From: Mycobacteriaceae bacterium
Lineage (GTDB): Bacteria > Actinomycetota > Actinomycetes > Mycobacteriales > Mycobacteriaceae
Assembly (NCBI GenBank): GCA_028726465.1
Contig: JAQYQB010000012.1
Span: forward strand, 62,001-126,000
Reading direction: 5' to 3'
DNA length: 64,000 nucleotides
Numbering within the stretch: position 1 is the first letter of the stretch; every line of letters begins with the position of its first letter. Shown piece by piece: positions 55,648 through 64,000 of this stretch. A model generated the notes under the pieces. It was not told the DNA's origin and did not search any database. It saw only the letters and a program-made list of their open reading frames with translations. A program made the position numbers and the translations under genes.

Positions 55648-56727
55648 TTATTCTTCAGAAACCGCAGCATTTACAGCGTTAATGATCTCAGAGGATTGCT
55701 TCACGCGCCGGTACACATCGTCAGTGAAATCCCTGCTGTGCCAGCGGCGGAAAAGATTAGAGCCCGTGTAGCGCATTTCGGTAAGAGCAAACTCGCGTGC
55801 TCGGACGGTCACGTCGGGCCGCTCCAGCAAGAGGTCGCCTAGGTGACCAATGGGAAAGCTCACACGCTGGGTGGGCCTGCCGCGGCCAATGTAGTTGGCT
55901 ATCCCCTTCGACCACAAGTAGGAATTCTTCAACCGTTTCTCAATCTTCAAACTCGGGTGGGGCCCACCTGAACGGTAATACTCAATATTGAGATTGCCCG
56001 GGAAGCATTCGAGTTGCTCTGCCGTAAAGCGCTTCGGAGCGCCATACCAGTCGCCAAAAGTCCACCGCGGGAAATACAGAAATTCCAAGCGCCCGGTATT
56101 CAACGTGGCGAACCGGCCACCGGAAGTCGACGGAAAATCGCTGAGCGTCCAATAGTGCCCGTCGGTCTCTAGTGGCGCCGGGATGAGGCAACCGATGGCG
56201 ATGGCCAGATCGTTCAGGACGGCATCGTAAAGCGCCGGACGTCCCCGTTTCTTTTTCGACCACGATTTGAATTTCCCGGGCCTAATTCGCTGTCGCAGCG
56301 GGTGCGATTCGAAATCGCTCCGGCATACACTTTCGTGGCCCTGGATCCAATGCTCCTGCTCTACGACAGTCACCACCTGGTCCATCGGCGAGGGCGAGAC
56401 GCTGTCGAGCACGAACTGCCGGTTACGAAGCGGAATACCTTTGGCCGACAGCCGGTGAATCTCCGCGCGCTCCGGCTCGTTGAGGTCCTGCCCCGCTGGG
56501 ACTTCGGCAAACCGCAGCGCTACAACGTCCTCCCAGGCCTCGTGGTGGCCACTCCCGTGGTAATGACTGTTGTACCGCCCCACCACGTCCGTTGCCTGGC
56601 CCACGTACATCGAACCGTCCGCGTACTCGAGCACGTAGATGCCACGGCGGCCTTTGCCCGCGAACAACGCGGAAATACGCCTCGGATCCTTCAAAGTCCA
56701 ACGATTGAAGGTGTCTTTATTACTCAC
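55648..56727 (-). CDS. GIY-YIG nuclease-domain protein with uncharacterised C-terminal domain
   Basis: 359 residues. The N-terminal GIY-YIG domain (about 28-112) looks catalytically complete: GIYVLEY, YVGQA, Arg in VVGRYNSH, Glu in NEPERAEI and Asn in PLRNRQF. The C-terminal 240 residues are unfamiliar; they are rich in aromatic and basic residues (SWSKKKRGRPALYDAV; FLYFPRWTFGDWYGAPKRF) and may bind nucleic acid. Possible roles are repair, mobile-element endonuclease or defence. Base composition is more AT-rich than neighbours and it sits next to tRNA-Ser, so transfer is likely. GTG 56727 follows AAAGGGAT. Confidence 0.82.
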   Translation of the reverse strand: MSNKDTFNRWTLKDPRRISALFAGKGRRGIYVLEYADGSMYVGQATDVVGRYNSHYHGSGHHEAWEDVVALRFAEVPAGQDLNEPERAEIHRLSAKGIPLRNRQFVLDSVSPSPMDQVVTVVEQEHWIQGHESVCRSDFESHPLRQRIRPGKFKSWSKKKRGRPALYDAVLNDLAIAIGCLIPAPLETDGHYWTLSDFPSTSGGRFATLNTGRLEFLYFPRWTFGDWYGAPKRFTAEQLECFPGNLNIEYYRSGGPHPSLKIEKRLKNSYLWSKGIANYIGRGRPTQRVSFPIGHLGDLLLERPDVTVRAREFALTEMRYTGSNLFRRWHSRDFTDDVYRRVKQSSEIINAVNAAVSEE

Positions 56728-56858
56728 CTATCCCTTTCTACCAGTTCTAGCCGCCTGTAGAGCGCTTCCCAACTCCCCAGTTTCAGTTACCAGGAAGGAC
56801 TTGAAAATACGACGTATCCTGGGAATTAAGCGAGCGCACACAACAGGAAGGAACGCCC

Positions 56859-57941
56859 ATGAAAGCCGCCCGTCTTTACGGCAAGGAAGACGTCCGGATC
56901 GATGACATTGAAGAGCCCCAACTGCAGCCCGGTACGGTAAAGATCGCGCCCGCCTACAGCGGCATCTGCGGTTCTGACGTGCACCTTTACTTCGACGGCC
57001 CGTTCCGGCCAGCACCCAGTGAGACCGCACCGCACCCGGTCTCCGGGGAGACGCTGCCCGTCGTTTTAGGCCACGAGTTCTCCGGCGTTGTGGAGGAGGT
57101 CGCTGACGATGTCGAGGGGTTCAAGCCAGGTCAGTCCGTCGTGGTCGAGCCGTTCATGGTCGATGGCACCTGCCACGCGTGCCAGCGTGGCGACTACCAT
57201 CTGTGCGACAACATGGGCTTTATCGGCATCTCCGGCCGGGGCGGCGGTATCGCCGAGCATATCGTGGTCGAAAAGCGCTGGGTCCACCCCATCGGCGATA
57301 TCCCGCTAGACCAGGCGGCCCTGATCGAGCCGCTGTCCGTGTCCCACCACTCCATCGCACACGCCGGATTCGCCAACGGCGACCACACCGGCGAAGTCGC
57401 AGTCATCGGCGGCGCCGGCCCCATTGGGTTGCTCGCCGCCGCAGTGCTGAAGGCCTACGGGGTGAAGGTCATCATCTCCGAACCGTCACAGGCCCGGCGC
57501 GAGAAAGCCCTGGAGACCGGGGTCGCAGACCTGAGCGTGGACCCGATGAACGAGGATCTAGCCGAGAAAGTCCGCGAGTTCACCGACGGCGCCATGGCCG
57601 ACGTCGCTTTCGAGTGCACCAGCGTTCCCACGGTGCTCCAGCAGCTGATCGACGTCACCCGACCCGGCGCGCACATCGAAATCATCGCCCTGCACAACCG
57701 GAACTTCGAGCTCGACATCGTGGGAGATCTGACGATGCCCGAACGCTCCATCGGCAGTTCCGTAGGATACAACAACGACCACCCACAGGTAATCAAGATG
57801 ATCCAAGACGGCCGCCTAGACCTCGCGCCGTACATCACCTCCCGGATCCCCATGGACGATCTCGTGGAGAAGGGGTACAAGGCCCTAAAGGAAGACCCAA
57901 CCGAGGTGAAAATCCTCATCGACGTCCAAGGCCGCAGCTAG
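56859..57941 (+). CDS. Zinc-dependent medium-chain dehydrogenase, (R,R)-butanediol dehydrogenase-like
   Basis: 360 residues, MDR family. Catalytic zinc ligands are Cys in SGICGSDVH (about 34-42) and His-Glu in LGHEFSGVVEE. The NAD-binding GGAGPIGLLAA is at about 185-195. It resembles 2,3-butanediol/acetoin or sorbitol dehydrogenases in the GFIGISGRGGGIAEH segment. The structural-zinc lobe has only three of four cysteines: GTCHACQRGDYHLC, with Asp at the first position, so a structural zinc may be absent or three-coordinate. AGGAAGG precedes ATG 56859. It stands alone, next to the accessory region. Confidence 0.88.
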   Translation: MKAARLYGKEDVRIDDIEEPQLQPGTVKIAPAYSGICGSDVHLYFDGPFRPAPSETAPHPVSGETLPVVLGHEFSGVVEEVADDVEGFKPGQSVVVEPFMVDGTCHACQRGDYHLCDNMGFIGISGRGGGIAEHIVVEKRWVHPIGDIPLDQAALIEPLSVSHHSIAHAGFANGDHTGEVAVIGGAGPIGLLAAAVLKAYGVKVIISEPSQARREKALETGVADLSVDPMNEDLAEKVREFTDGAMADVAFECTSVPTVLQQLIDVTRPGAHIEIIALHNRNFELDIVGDLTMPERSIGSSVGYNNDHPQVIKMIQDGRLDLAPYITSRIPMDDLVEKGYKALKEDPTEVKILIDVQGRS

Positions 57942-58095
57942 CGCGCGCCTCAGCCCTCCGCACTAAGTGCGGCGGGCGCATACCCTGGGAAACAAGCTCA
58001 ACAAACAAGAGGAAGAACTTCATTTTCTTTTCCTGCACGGTGACACCGTTGACCGGGCACTTACTGGCAGGTGATGTCCAGGTACTAGCCCCAGG

Positions 58096-58629
58096 CTAGC
58101 CGAACGCCGGGTGGTAACGCGCCTCACCGAGTGGAATCTCGGGTCCGAAGGAGCAGGCGGTGAAGTACCGTGCGGGTACGCCGGGGTATTCCAGGCCGGG
58201 TACGGAGTGAAAGCCGAAGCGGTTGTAGTAGGCGGGCTCACCGAGGACTACTGCGCCGGCTGCGCCTGCTGCGCGCAGGTGGTCTAGTGCGGCTTCTAGG
58301 AGGGCGCTGCCGATTCCTTCGCCTTGGCGCTGCGGTGCGACAGCGACGGGGCCGATTCCGTACCAGCCGTGCGCGCCTTCGCCACTGGTGCCCAGGGGGA
58401 CTGGGGAGGCGGCCACGTGACCAACCAGAGTGTTGTTGTCCTCAGCAACCAGGGAGACAGTCAGTGCGCCTGCAGCGCGGAGGGCATCGGCGATGTGCTG
58501 CTCGGTGTGATCGGACAGCTCCACGGGGGCAAAGGCGGCCTCCACGAGCTGGTGGATACCCGTGCTATCGGCGGGGTTCTCAGGGCGGATGGTGGCCAGG
58601 GCGGCTCCTTTGTTGGCTGAAGGCGGCAT
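58096..58629 (-). CDS. GNAT family N-acetyltransferase
   Basis: 177 residues. The acetyl-CoA binding loop is QRQGEGIGSALLEAAL (about 99-114), and the C-terminus has the YhbS-like segment EPAYYNRFGF (about 131-140) followed by PARYFTA. The substrate is unknown. ATG 58629 is taken as start without a clear ribosome binding site. It is convergent with the dehydrogenase. Confidence 0.86.
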   Translation of the reverse strand: MPPSANKGAALATIRPENPADSTGIHQLVEAAFAPVELSDHTEQHIADALRAAGALTVSLVAEDNNTLVGHVAASPVPLGTSGEGAHGWYGIGPVAVAPQRQGEGIGSALLEAALDHLRAAGAAGAVVLGEPAYYNRFGFHSVPGLEYPGVPARYFTACSFGPEIPLGEARYHPAFG

Positions 58630-58727
58630 GGGTTGCCGGATGCCTCAGGGCACCAAACGCCGGGCGGGTGACTGGTTGTCTCACAGTCGTGCGCGGCCGG
58701 TGTACGGCAGGCGCTAAGCTGGGCCCC

Positions 58728-59096
58728 ATGGACGCCCTCACCTACGCCGGTTTAGAAGACTCGCTGGACTATCTCTACGCGTTCTTGGACTCTGACCTGC
58801 TGGCACGGATTAAAGACGAGCTGCAGTACATCCCGGCCGGGATGGAGGACTTCCTGCTGGATGACTCGCTCGAGGACTTCGTGTGGCTGTGGTTTAAAGA
58901 CTCCGGCGCCAACGGCTTCCGCCAGTACCTTGCCGACGGCGGTTTCGACACCGCAGAGGTGGAGCAGGCCTACGTTTTCTGCCGGGCGGAGTGGGGAATG
59001 AACACCCCGCCGCAGGTGGAGTGGCTGCGCGAAGACGGCTTTGATTTAAGCCCCATCCGCCGTGAAATCGACAAGCTGACCGGCCGCGAATCCTAA
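58728..59096 (+). CDS. Small acidic hypothetical protein (122 residues)
   Basis: Soluble, acidic protein rich in Asp, Glu and aromatics (LEDSLDYLYAFLDSDLLARI; DDSLEDFVWLWFKDSGANGF). I recognise no family. TAAGCT (58715-58720) ends seven bases before ATG 58728 and no ribosome binding site is present, so it is a leaderless gene. A longer frame from 58170 overlaps the GNAT gene on the other strand and is rejected. It is convergent with the antiporter, with 11 bp between stops. Confidence 0.7.
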   Translation: MDALTYAGLEDSLDYLYAFLDSDLLARIKDELQYIPAGMEDFLLDDSLEDFVWLWFKDSGANGFRQYLADGGFDTAEVEQAYVFCRAEWGMNTPPQVEWLREDGFDLSPIRREIDKLTGRES

Positions 59097-59107
59097 TCAC
59101 CGGCGGC

Positions 59108-60661
59108 TTATTTCCGGGCGGCGAGCACCATGCGGTCGACCTCGTGGAGGACCTCGTCGACTAGGGCTGGGTTGTAGCGGGGATCGTTGCGCATCTCCAG
59201 CAGGACGGACTGGGAGGCCTGGAAGGCGGTGGCGCGGGCCTGGGCCGCGAAGGCGCGGGCGCGGTGGGCCTTTTCCAGGCGGGCCTTCTGATCCTCCGCG
59301 TCGAGGTCGTCGGTGCCGAAGACCTTGTCGAACCAGTCGTCGATGTTGGCGGCGACCTCCGGATCCAAGTCATCGTGCTGTTTGCGCAGGCTATCGATGG
59401 CGGCCTTGCGGGCGCGCTCCGTGACTTCGGCGTGCATCTTGTCCGAGGCGGCTTGCGAATCCGCCGCCAGATCCAGCTTGCTCATCAGCCACGGCAGGAG
59501 CATGCCAGGCAGCACCATGGTCACCAGCAGCACGGTCAGGGCGATGACGGCGAGCTCGTTGTAGAACGGGATGGCCCCGCTCGGCACCGACAGCACCAGG
59601 GCCAGCGTGACGAGTCCGCGCATGCCGGACCAGGTCATCAGCAGGACCTCCTGCAGGCGCAGCGGGGCGACGCCGGGCTTCCCGCGCCGCAGGTTGATGC
59701 GGTAGAAGATGTACATCCACGCCAGGCGCACGGCGAAGGCCACCAGGGACAGGATGACGCCCACCAGGACCGAGTGCCACAGATCCGAGCCGACCTGCGT
59801 AATGGCGTCGTTAACGGACAGCCCGATGAGCCCGAAGGCCAGGCCGGTAAACAACAGGTCCACCGTGGACCAGAAGGCCTGACCACTGACGCGGTCCTCG
59901 GCCTCAATGGGCGCGCGGGAGTTGAGCTCCACCGCGGCGATGACCACGGCGATAACGCCGGAGGCGCCCAGCTCCTCGGAAAGGATATAGGTGGCGAAAG
60001 GGATCACCCAGGTCAGTGCGTTGCGCGCGGTGACATCGTGCACGTGCTTGATAAACCAGCTGGCCACCCGGCCGACCAGCAGGCCGATGACGCTGGCCAC
60101 CGCGGCGGAGTACGCGAACTTCAAGATCCCCTCTCCCACGGAGAGTTCCGCACCGCGGGTCACGGCCAACAGGGCCATGTGGAAGACGACGATGGAGGCG
60201 GCGTCGTTAAACAAGCCCTCGGTCTGCAGGGCCGAAATGATACGGCGCGGGATGCCGGCAGGCTCGGCCACCGCGTCCACCGCGACCGGATCCGGCGGGG
60301 CGATGGCCGCACCAATCAGCAGGGCCGCGGCCACCCCGACGCCGGGCAGGAAGACGTACGCGGCCGCGCCCACCGCGGCCGTGGTCACCACCACCAGCAG
60401 CACGGACAAGCTCACGATGGTCAGCCACTGCTGCCGGATAACTCCCCAGGAGGTCCGGCGCGCCAGCGCCCACAGCGGCGGCAGGAAGATGGGCAGGATG
60501 AGATCGGCCGGCACGTTAAGCGCCGGGATGCCCGGGATGAAGACGATGACCATCGCCACGACCGATAGCAGAGCAGGCCACGGCAGCCCGATCTTTTCCC
60601 CCACTGCGACTGAAATGATGCTGAGCAGCAGCAACGCCACTACCCCTAGAACTATTTCCAC
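59108..60661 (-). CDS. Na+/H+ antiporter, CPA1 family
   Basis: 517 residues, about twelve membrane segments (residues 1-395) and a cytoplasmic helical tail (about 405-517, Arg/Asp-rich). The ion-binding Asp region reads GAAIAPPDPVAVDAVAEP (about 122-139) and a second motif FNDAASIVVFHM (about 150-161), both typical of NhaP/NHE-type exchangers. It contributes to pH and sodium homeostasis. GTG 60661 follows GGAGAAGG. Confidence 0.93.
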   Translation of the reverse strand: MEIVLGVVALLLLSIISVAVGEKIGLPWPALLSVVAMVIVFIPGIPALNVPADLILPIFLPPLWALARRTSWGVIRQQWLTIVSLSVLLVVVTTAAVGAAAYVFLPGVGVAAALLIGAAIAPPDPVAVDAVAEPAGIPRRIISALQTEGLFNDAASIVVFHMALLAVTRGAELSVGEGILKFAYSAAVASVIGLLVGRVASWFIKHVHDVTARNALTWVIPFATYILSEELGASGVIAVVIAAVELNSRAPIEAEDRVSGQAFWSTVDLLFTGLAFGLIGLSVNDAITQVGSDLWHSVLVGVILSLVAFAVRLAWMYIFYRINLRRGKPGVAPLRLQEVLLMTWSGMRGLVTLALVLSVPSGAIPFYNELAVIALTVLLVTMVLPGMLLPWLMSKLDLAADSQAASDKMHAEVTERARKAAIDSLRKQHDDLDPEVAANIDDWFDKVFGTDDLDAEDQKARLEKAHRARAFAAQARATAFQASQSVLLEMRNDPRYNPALVDEVLHEVDRMVLAARK

Positions 60662-60728
60662 AACGCCTTCTCCCCGCGCCTTTTCTCTTTACGTTTTAAG
60701 TGTAGGACGCGGGGCTGGCAGCCACCAG

Positions 60729-61655
60729 TCAGTTTCCTGCCGGCTCCCAGAAAACCGGATCCCAGCCCATCCGGGCCGGGTCGAAGCGCTCTAAGATCTC
60801 CTCCGCAGTGCGGGCCCCGGCCAGCCCCAACGATGCCGCCAGTTGCCCCACCACCTGCTGGACACTGGCGGTCTCCAGCAGCTGGCGCAGGGTCACCGCC
60901 CCGTCGCGCTTGGACAGGCGCCGGCCGTCGCTGTTGATCACCAACGGCACGTGGACGTACTCCGGGGCCGCCTTCCCCAACAGGTGCGCCAGGTACGCCT
61001 GGCGCGGGGCGGAGGTAAGCAGGTCGTCGCCGCGCACCACCTGGTCCACGCCCTGGTAGGCGTCATCAACCACCACGGCCAGGTTGTAGGCGAAGTCCTG
61101 GTGCTGGTTCGCGTTCCCGCCGCGGCGCAGAATGAAGTCATCAACCTCGCCGGTGTAGTCACCGCGGTGGTAGTCGTGCACGGTGTACTCGTCGCGGTCG
61201 GCGCGCAGGCGCAACGCCGGCACGCGGCCGGCCGCGGCCAGCTCCGCCCGCTTGGCCTCCCGCTCTTTATCACTCAAGTCCCGGCACGTGCCCGGGTACT
61301 GGCCCGGAATGGCGTGCGGGGCGCGGGCGGCTTCCTGGATGTCCTTGCGGGAGCAATAGCACTCGTAGTGCGGCAGGCGCGCCAGCGCCGCCTCGTACGC
61401 CGCAAACCGATCCTGCTGGCGCAGCACCTCACCGTCCCAGTCCAGGCCGATGGCCTGCAAGTCCTCTTGCTGCCGCGCGGCGGATTCCAGCGAGGAACGC
61501 TGGGTGTCCACGTCCTCGTCCCGCAGGTAGAATTTCCGGCCGGACCAGCGCGCAAACAGCCAGGCCAGCAGCGCAGTACGCAGGTTTCCAAAGTGCAGGT
61601 CGCCGCTCGGGCTGGGCGCGTAACGCCCGGCCGCAGGAAGGGTCTCAGAACTCAT
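60729..61655 (-). CDS. gluQRS: Glutamyl-queuosine tRNA(Asp) synthetase
   Basis: 308-residue truncated GluRS paralogue that attaches glutamate to queuosine in the tRNA-Asp anticodon. The HIGH-like motif is [10 protein letters not shown] (about 15-24) and the KMSKS-like motif RRLSKRDGA (about 237-245). The zinc-site cysteines are in ECYCSRKDI and YPGTC. The anticodon-binding domain of GluRS is absent, as expected. TACGCT ends seven bases before ATG 61655, a leaderless start. It is divergent from a queuosine-precursor transporter. Confidence 0.94.
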   Translation of the reverse strand: MSSETLPAAGRYAPSPSGDLHFGNLRTALLAWLFARWSGRKFYLRDEDVDTQRSSLESAARQQEDLQAIGLDWDGEVLRQQDRFAAYEAALARLPHYECYCSRKDIQEAARAPHAIPGQYPGTCRDLSDKEREAKRAELAAAGRVPALRLRADRDEYTVHDYHRGDYTGEVDDFILRRGGNANQHQDFAYNLAVVVDDAYQGVDQVVRGDDLLTSAPRQAYLAHLLGKAAPEYVHVPLVINSDGRRLSKRDGAVTLRQLLETASVQQVVGQLAASLGLAGARTAEEILERFDPARMGWDPVFWEPAGN

Positions 61656-61696
61656 AAATTACAGCGTACCGCCCGCGTTCTGGCACGATAAGGTGC

Positions 61697-62407
61697 ATGA
61701 CAAAACAATCGGCAACCGCAACCACCAACCCCGGTGGCGAGAGCATCCGATTCATCCCGGTGCAGGCCAGCCTGTACCCGTGGCTGGTCACGCTGTTCGT
61801 CGTCACCTTCCTGATCTCGAATATCAACGCCACGAAGGGCGTCGAGCTTGGCCCCCTAGTCACCGACGGCGCCTTCTTCCTCTTCCCCCTGGCCTATATC
61901 ACCGGCGACGTGCTGGCCGAGTGCTACGGCTTCAAGTCCACCCGGCGCGCCATCTACATCGGCTTCGCCATGGCCCTGCTGGCCGTGCTGTCCTTCTACA
62001 TCGGCATCTGGCTGCCGGAAGCCGAGTTCTACGAGGGCCAGGAGGCCTTCGCCGCCACCCTGGGCCTGGTCCCCCAGATCGTTCTGGCCTCCCTCTGCGG
62101 CTACCTCGTCGGCCAGCTGCTCAACGCCTGGGTCATGTCGGTGCTCAAGCGCCGCAACGGTGAGAAGAAGCTGCCGGTCCGCCTCATCGCCTCGACCGTC
62201 GTGGGCGAGTTCGGCGACACCCTCCTGTTCTGCGCCATCGCGGCGCCCGTCATCGGCATCTCCACCGCCGGCGACTTCATCAACTACGTCATCGTCGGCT
62301 TCCTGTGGAAGACCCTCATCGAGGTCGTCCTCCTGCCGGTGACCACCCAGGTCATCAAGTGGGTCAAGAAGAAGGAGAACTACGTCGCCGGCGGGGCGGC
62401 GGCCTAA
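61697..62407 (+). CDS. yhhQ: Queuosine precursor transporter, YhhQ family
   Basis: 236 residues, six membrane segments, VUT-1/DUF165 family. Diagnostic segments are FLISNINATKGVE (about 38-50), PLAYITGDVLAECYGFKSTR (about 66-85), and GEFGDTLLFCAIA (about 171-183). It imports preQ0/preQ1 or queuine for tRNA queuosine modification. AAGGTGC lies directly upstream of ATG 61697. Only 41 bp separate it from the divergent gluQRS start, linking salvage and use of the same modified base. tgt is not in the window. Confidence 0.92.
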   Translation: MTKQSATATTNPGGESIRFIPVQASLYPWLVTLFVVTFLISNINATKGVELGPLVTDGAFFLFPLAYITGDVLAECYGFKSTRRAIYIGFAMALLAVLSFYIGIWLPEAEFYEGQEAFAATLGLVPQIVLASLCGYLVGQLLNAWVMSVLKRRNGEKKLPVRLIASTVVGEFGDTLLFCAIAAPVIGISTAGDFINYVIVGFLWKTLIEVVLLPVTTQVIKWVKKKENYVAGGAAA

Positions 62408-62424
62408 ATTCGCGGGCTTTCCCC

Positions 62425-64000
62425 TTAGCGCTTAATATCTAACCTCCGGTAACGGTTCACCGCGGCCAGGATCTCGTGCTTGCGGGGGCGGGACAGGTGC
62501 CCGGGGTGGGAGCGCCCCGGGGTCAGCGCGGTCAGGGACTCGGCGGTGATGGTCGCCAGCAGCTCGTCGACCAGTTCGGTGACGGGGCGGGAGTCGTTGT
62601 GCTTGCCCAGCCACTCCAGGCACAGCGCGATGGCGGCGGTCTGCGGGGCATCGGCCAGCTGCGAGACCGCGCTTAGGTCGATGTCGCTCTTGGCAAAGCT
62701 GATGGTGTCTAGCCCGCGCGGCTTCGCGCCCTGGGGCTTGCCCTTGTGCCCGGCGGTGGGTTTGAGGCAGCCCGGGGCCAGGGCGCGGAAGCTGGGATCG
62801 AACATGCCGGGCCCCAGCGCCAGCTCGTGCGGGCGGGAGCCGGCGGCAATCTCATGGGCGCGGGAGGTGATGTCGTGCGGCTGGTAGCGGTCCATGGCGA
62901 TGACCGTGTCGGCCAGGCTGAGGTAGGCGCCGGAGCCGCCCGCAATCAGGACGGTGGAAATGCCCTTGTCCTGGTAGAGCGCCTTCACCCGCGCCACGTA
63001 CGGGGTGATGGGCTCCTGGTCGCCGGGGACGAGCTCCTGCATGAGGCGGTCCCGGATCATGAAATTCGTCGCCGAGGTGTCCTCGTCGATCAGCAGGGCG
63101 GTGGCGCCGGCCTCAGCGGCCTCGACGACGTTGGCGGCCTGGGAGGTCGAGCCGCTGGCGTTGGTGGTGGAAAAGCGGCGGGTATCCGCCCCGGTCGGCA
63201 GGTTGGTAATGAACGGGGAGATATCCAGGTCCGTGACTGGGCGGCCGTCCTCGGCGCGCACGCTGACGGCATCCGCGCGGGTGATGACCCATTCGCGGCC
63301 GTCGCCGGCCACGTGCGGGTAGACGCCGCGCTCCAGGGCGCGCAGCAGCGTGGACTTGCCGTGGTAGCCGCCGCCCACGATGACGGTCAGGCCGGCGGGC
63401 ACCCCCATGCCGGTCACGGTGCGGCCGCTGGGCAGCTCGAAGCTGTGCGTGAGCTCCTCCGGGGCGATGAAGGCCGCGGCGGTATCCGCGTCCATCGGCT
63501 TGTCGCTATCACCGGCCCGGCGCGGCAGGATCGCGCCGTTGCCCACGAAGCCGACCAGGTCGCGGGTAGCCAGCTGCGCGCGCAGGGCCTCCTGGTCGCG
63601 CAGGAGCCACACGTGACCAGCCAGGTCATCCGGGTTGAATTCCTCGGCCACAACGGCCTCTTCCACCGCGTCCGGCAGGTCCTCGGCCAGCAGGCCGGCG
63701 GCGCGGTGGCCTAAGACGCGGCGGCCCTGGGCCGGCAGGCCGACCAGCAGGCGCACCTCGATCACCTCGTCGGTGACCACGACGGCGCTGCGCTCGAGTA
63801 CCTCTTGGCCGATGAAGCCGACGCTCACGCTGTTGGACTTGCCGCTGCCCTTGCGGCCTTTGCCTGCCTTGCCGCCGCCGATGGCGGCGACGGTGCGCGC
63901 AATCCGGCGGGCGAGAAAGTCGGCCACCGCGACCTTGTCGAGCTCATCGGTGACCACCTCGGCCGGCAGGTCGGCCACCGCGCGGGGCACGCGCACCCGC
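62425..64000 (-). CDS. ABC-ATPase domain protein (PF09818 type), partial at its N-terminus
   Basis: At least 525 residues; the 5' end lies outside the window. It has the diverged P-loop VGGGYHGKSTLL and the large, non-transporter ABC-ATPase layout: signature region SGSTSQAANVVEA, Walker B ATALLIDEDTSATNFM and the late segment TVIAMDRYQPHDITSRA. Such proteins are soluble, sometimes RNA-associated (the MRB1590 group), with unknown function. The C-terminal 100 residues form a helical domain ending in RYRRLDIKR. A basic Gly/Lys-rich patch (GGGKAGKGRKGSGKSN) lies near the start of the visible part. Confidence 0.85.
   Translation of the reverse strand, partial: RVRVPRAVADLPAEVVTDELDKVAVADFLARRIARTVAAIGGGKAGKGRKGSGKSNSVSVGFIGQEVLERSAVVVTDEVIEVRLLVGLPAQGRRVLGHRAAGLLAEDLPDAVEEAVVAEEFNPDDLAGHVWLLRDQEALRAQLATRDLVGFVGNGAILPRRAGDSDKPMDADTAAAFIAPEELTHSFELPSGRTVTGMGVPAGLTVIVGGGYHGKSTLLRALERGVYPHVAGDGREWVITRADAVSVRAEDGRPVTDLDISPFITNLPTGADTRRFSTTNASGSTSQAANVVEAAEAGATALLIDEDTSATNFMIRDRLMQELVPGDQEPITPYVARVKALYQDKGISTVLIAGGSGAYLSLADTVIAMDRYQPHDITSRAHEIAAGSRPHELALGPGMFDPSFRALAPGCLKPTAGHKGKPQGAKPRGLDTISFAKSDIDLSAVSQLADAPQTAAIALCLEWLGKHNDSRPVTELVDELLATITAESLTALTPGRSHPGHLSRPRKHEILAAVNRYRRLDIKR

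Noticed and set aside
55449..56858. Attachment-site repeat of the tRNA-Ser 3' end flanking the GIY-YIG gene
   Set aside because: I looked for a second copy of the tRNA 3' end downstream and found none, and no integrase is present. Transfer remains only an inference.

Overview
The window is a 64 kb piece of a high-GC chromosome (my impression is about 65% G+C) from the order Mycobacteriales, almost certainly a Corynebacterium. The evidence is gene content and order. GlxR (Crp-type), a WhiB4/WhcA-type regulator beside a class A PBP, the lysC-asd operon with its internal beta-subunit start, MurT/GatD, and the run nth-TlpA-Nudix-MarP-alpha/beta hydrolase-holin-X-tad cluster-helicase-cspA-topA together match the conserved order known from C. 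glutamicum and, in part, M. tuberculosis (Rv3646c to Rv3683). Most of the window is core genome. I see no insertion sequence, prophage or CRISPR array.

Layout. (1) 1-3.3 kb: 5' part of topA, a DedA membrane protein and cspA. (2) 3.3-12.1 kb: a DECH helicase (MrfA/Hrq1-like), a compact tad-like pilus or secretion cluster on the minus strand (ssd, tadA, tadB, tadC, DUF4244 pilin, two TadE-like genes), a HAD-IB phosphatase and a protein with a degenerate Fic-like motif. (3) 12.2-17.3 kb: holin-X protein, EphE-like hydrolase, MarP protease, CoA Nudix hydrolase, TlpA-like thioredoxin, nth and a 28-codon membrane ORF. (4) 17.3-24.8 kb: glxR, MBL hydrolase, RidA, DUF4177, whcA, class A PBP, YqeY, metallophosphoesterase, tRNA-Pro. 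(5) 24.8-33 kb: CitMHS transporter, TetR-controlled YhgE/Pip-like membrane protein, a small hypothetical, a second YhgE/Pip-like protein, katA and sigC. (6) 33-41.6 kb: YkvI-like transporter, asd, lysC, DMT transporter, a GT-C-like membrane protein, leuA with a leucine leader peptide. (7) 41.7-53 kb: a duplicated-domain membrane protein, a catalytically degenerate exonuclease-like protein, murT-gatD, recR, ybaB, dnaX, a SUFU-like protein, aspT. (8) 53-64 kb: a GntR(YtrA)-ABC operon, SRP RNA, tRNA-Ser followed by a GIY-YIG protein (the most accessory-looking part), butanediol dehydrogenase, GNAT, Na+/H+ antiporter, gluQRS and a queuosine-precursor transporter, and a partial ABC-ATPase-domain protein.

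Functional themes: envelope and peptidoglycan (PBP, MurT/GatD, MarP, lysC/asd), aspartate-family and leucine synthesis, DNA repair (nth, recR, helicase), redox and stress control (katA, sigC, whcA, TlpA), cAMP-type global regulation (glxR) and queuosine tRNA modification. A recurring regulatory theme is leaderless transcription: at least fourteen start codons lie exactly 7 nt after a good -10 hexamer and lack a Shine-Dalgarno sequence. Several clear operators (TCAA-N6-TTGA pair, 24-bp GntR palindrome, GlxR-like site) and many intrinsic terminators are listed individually.
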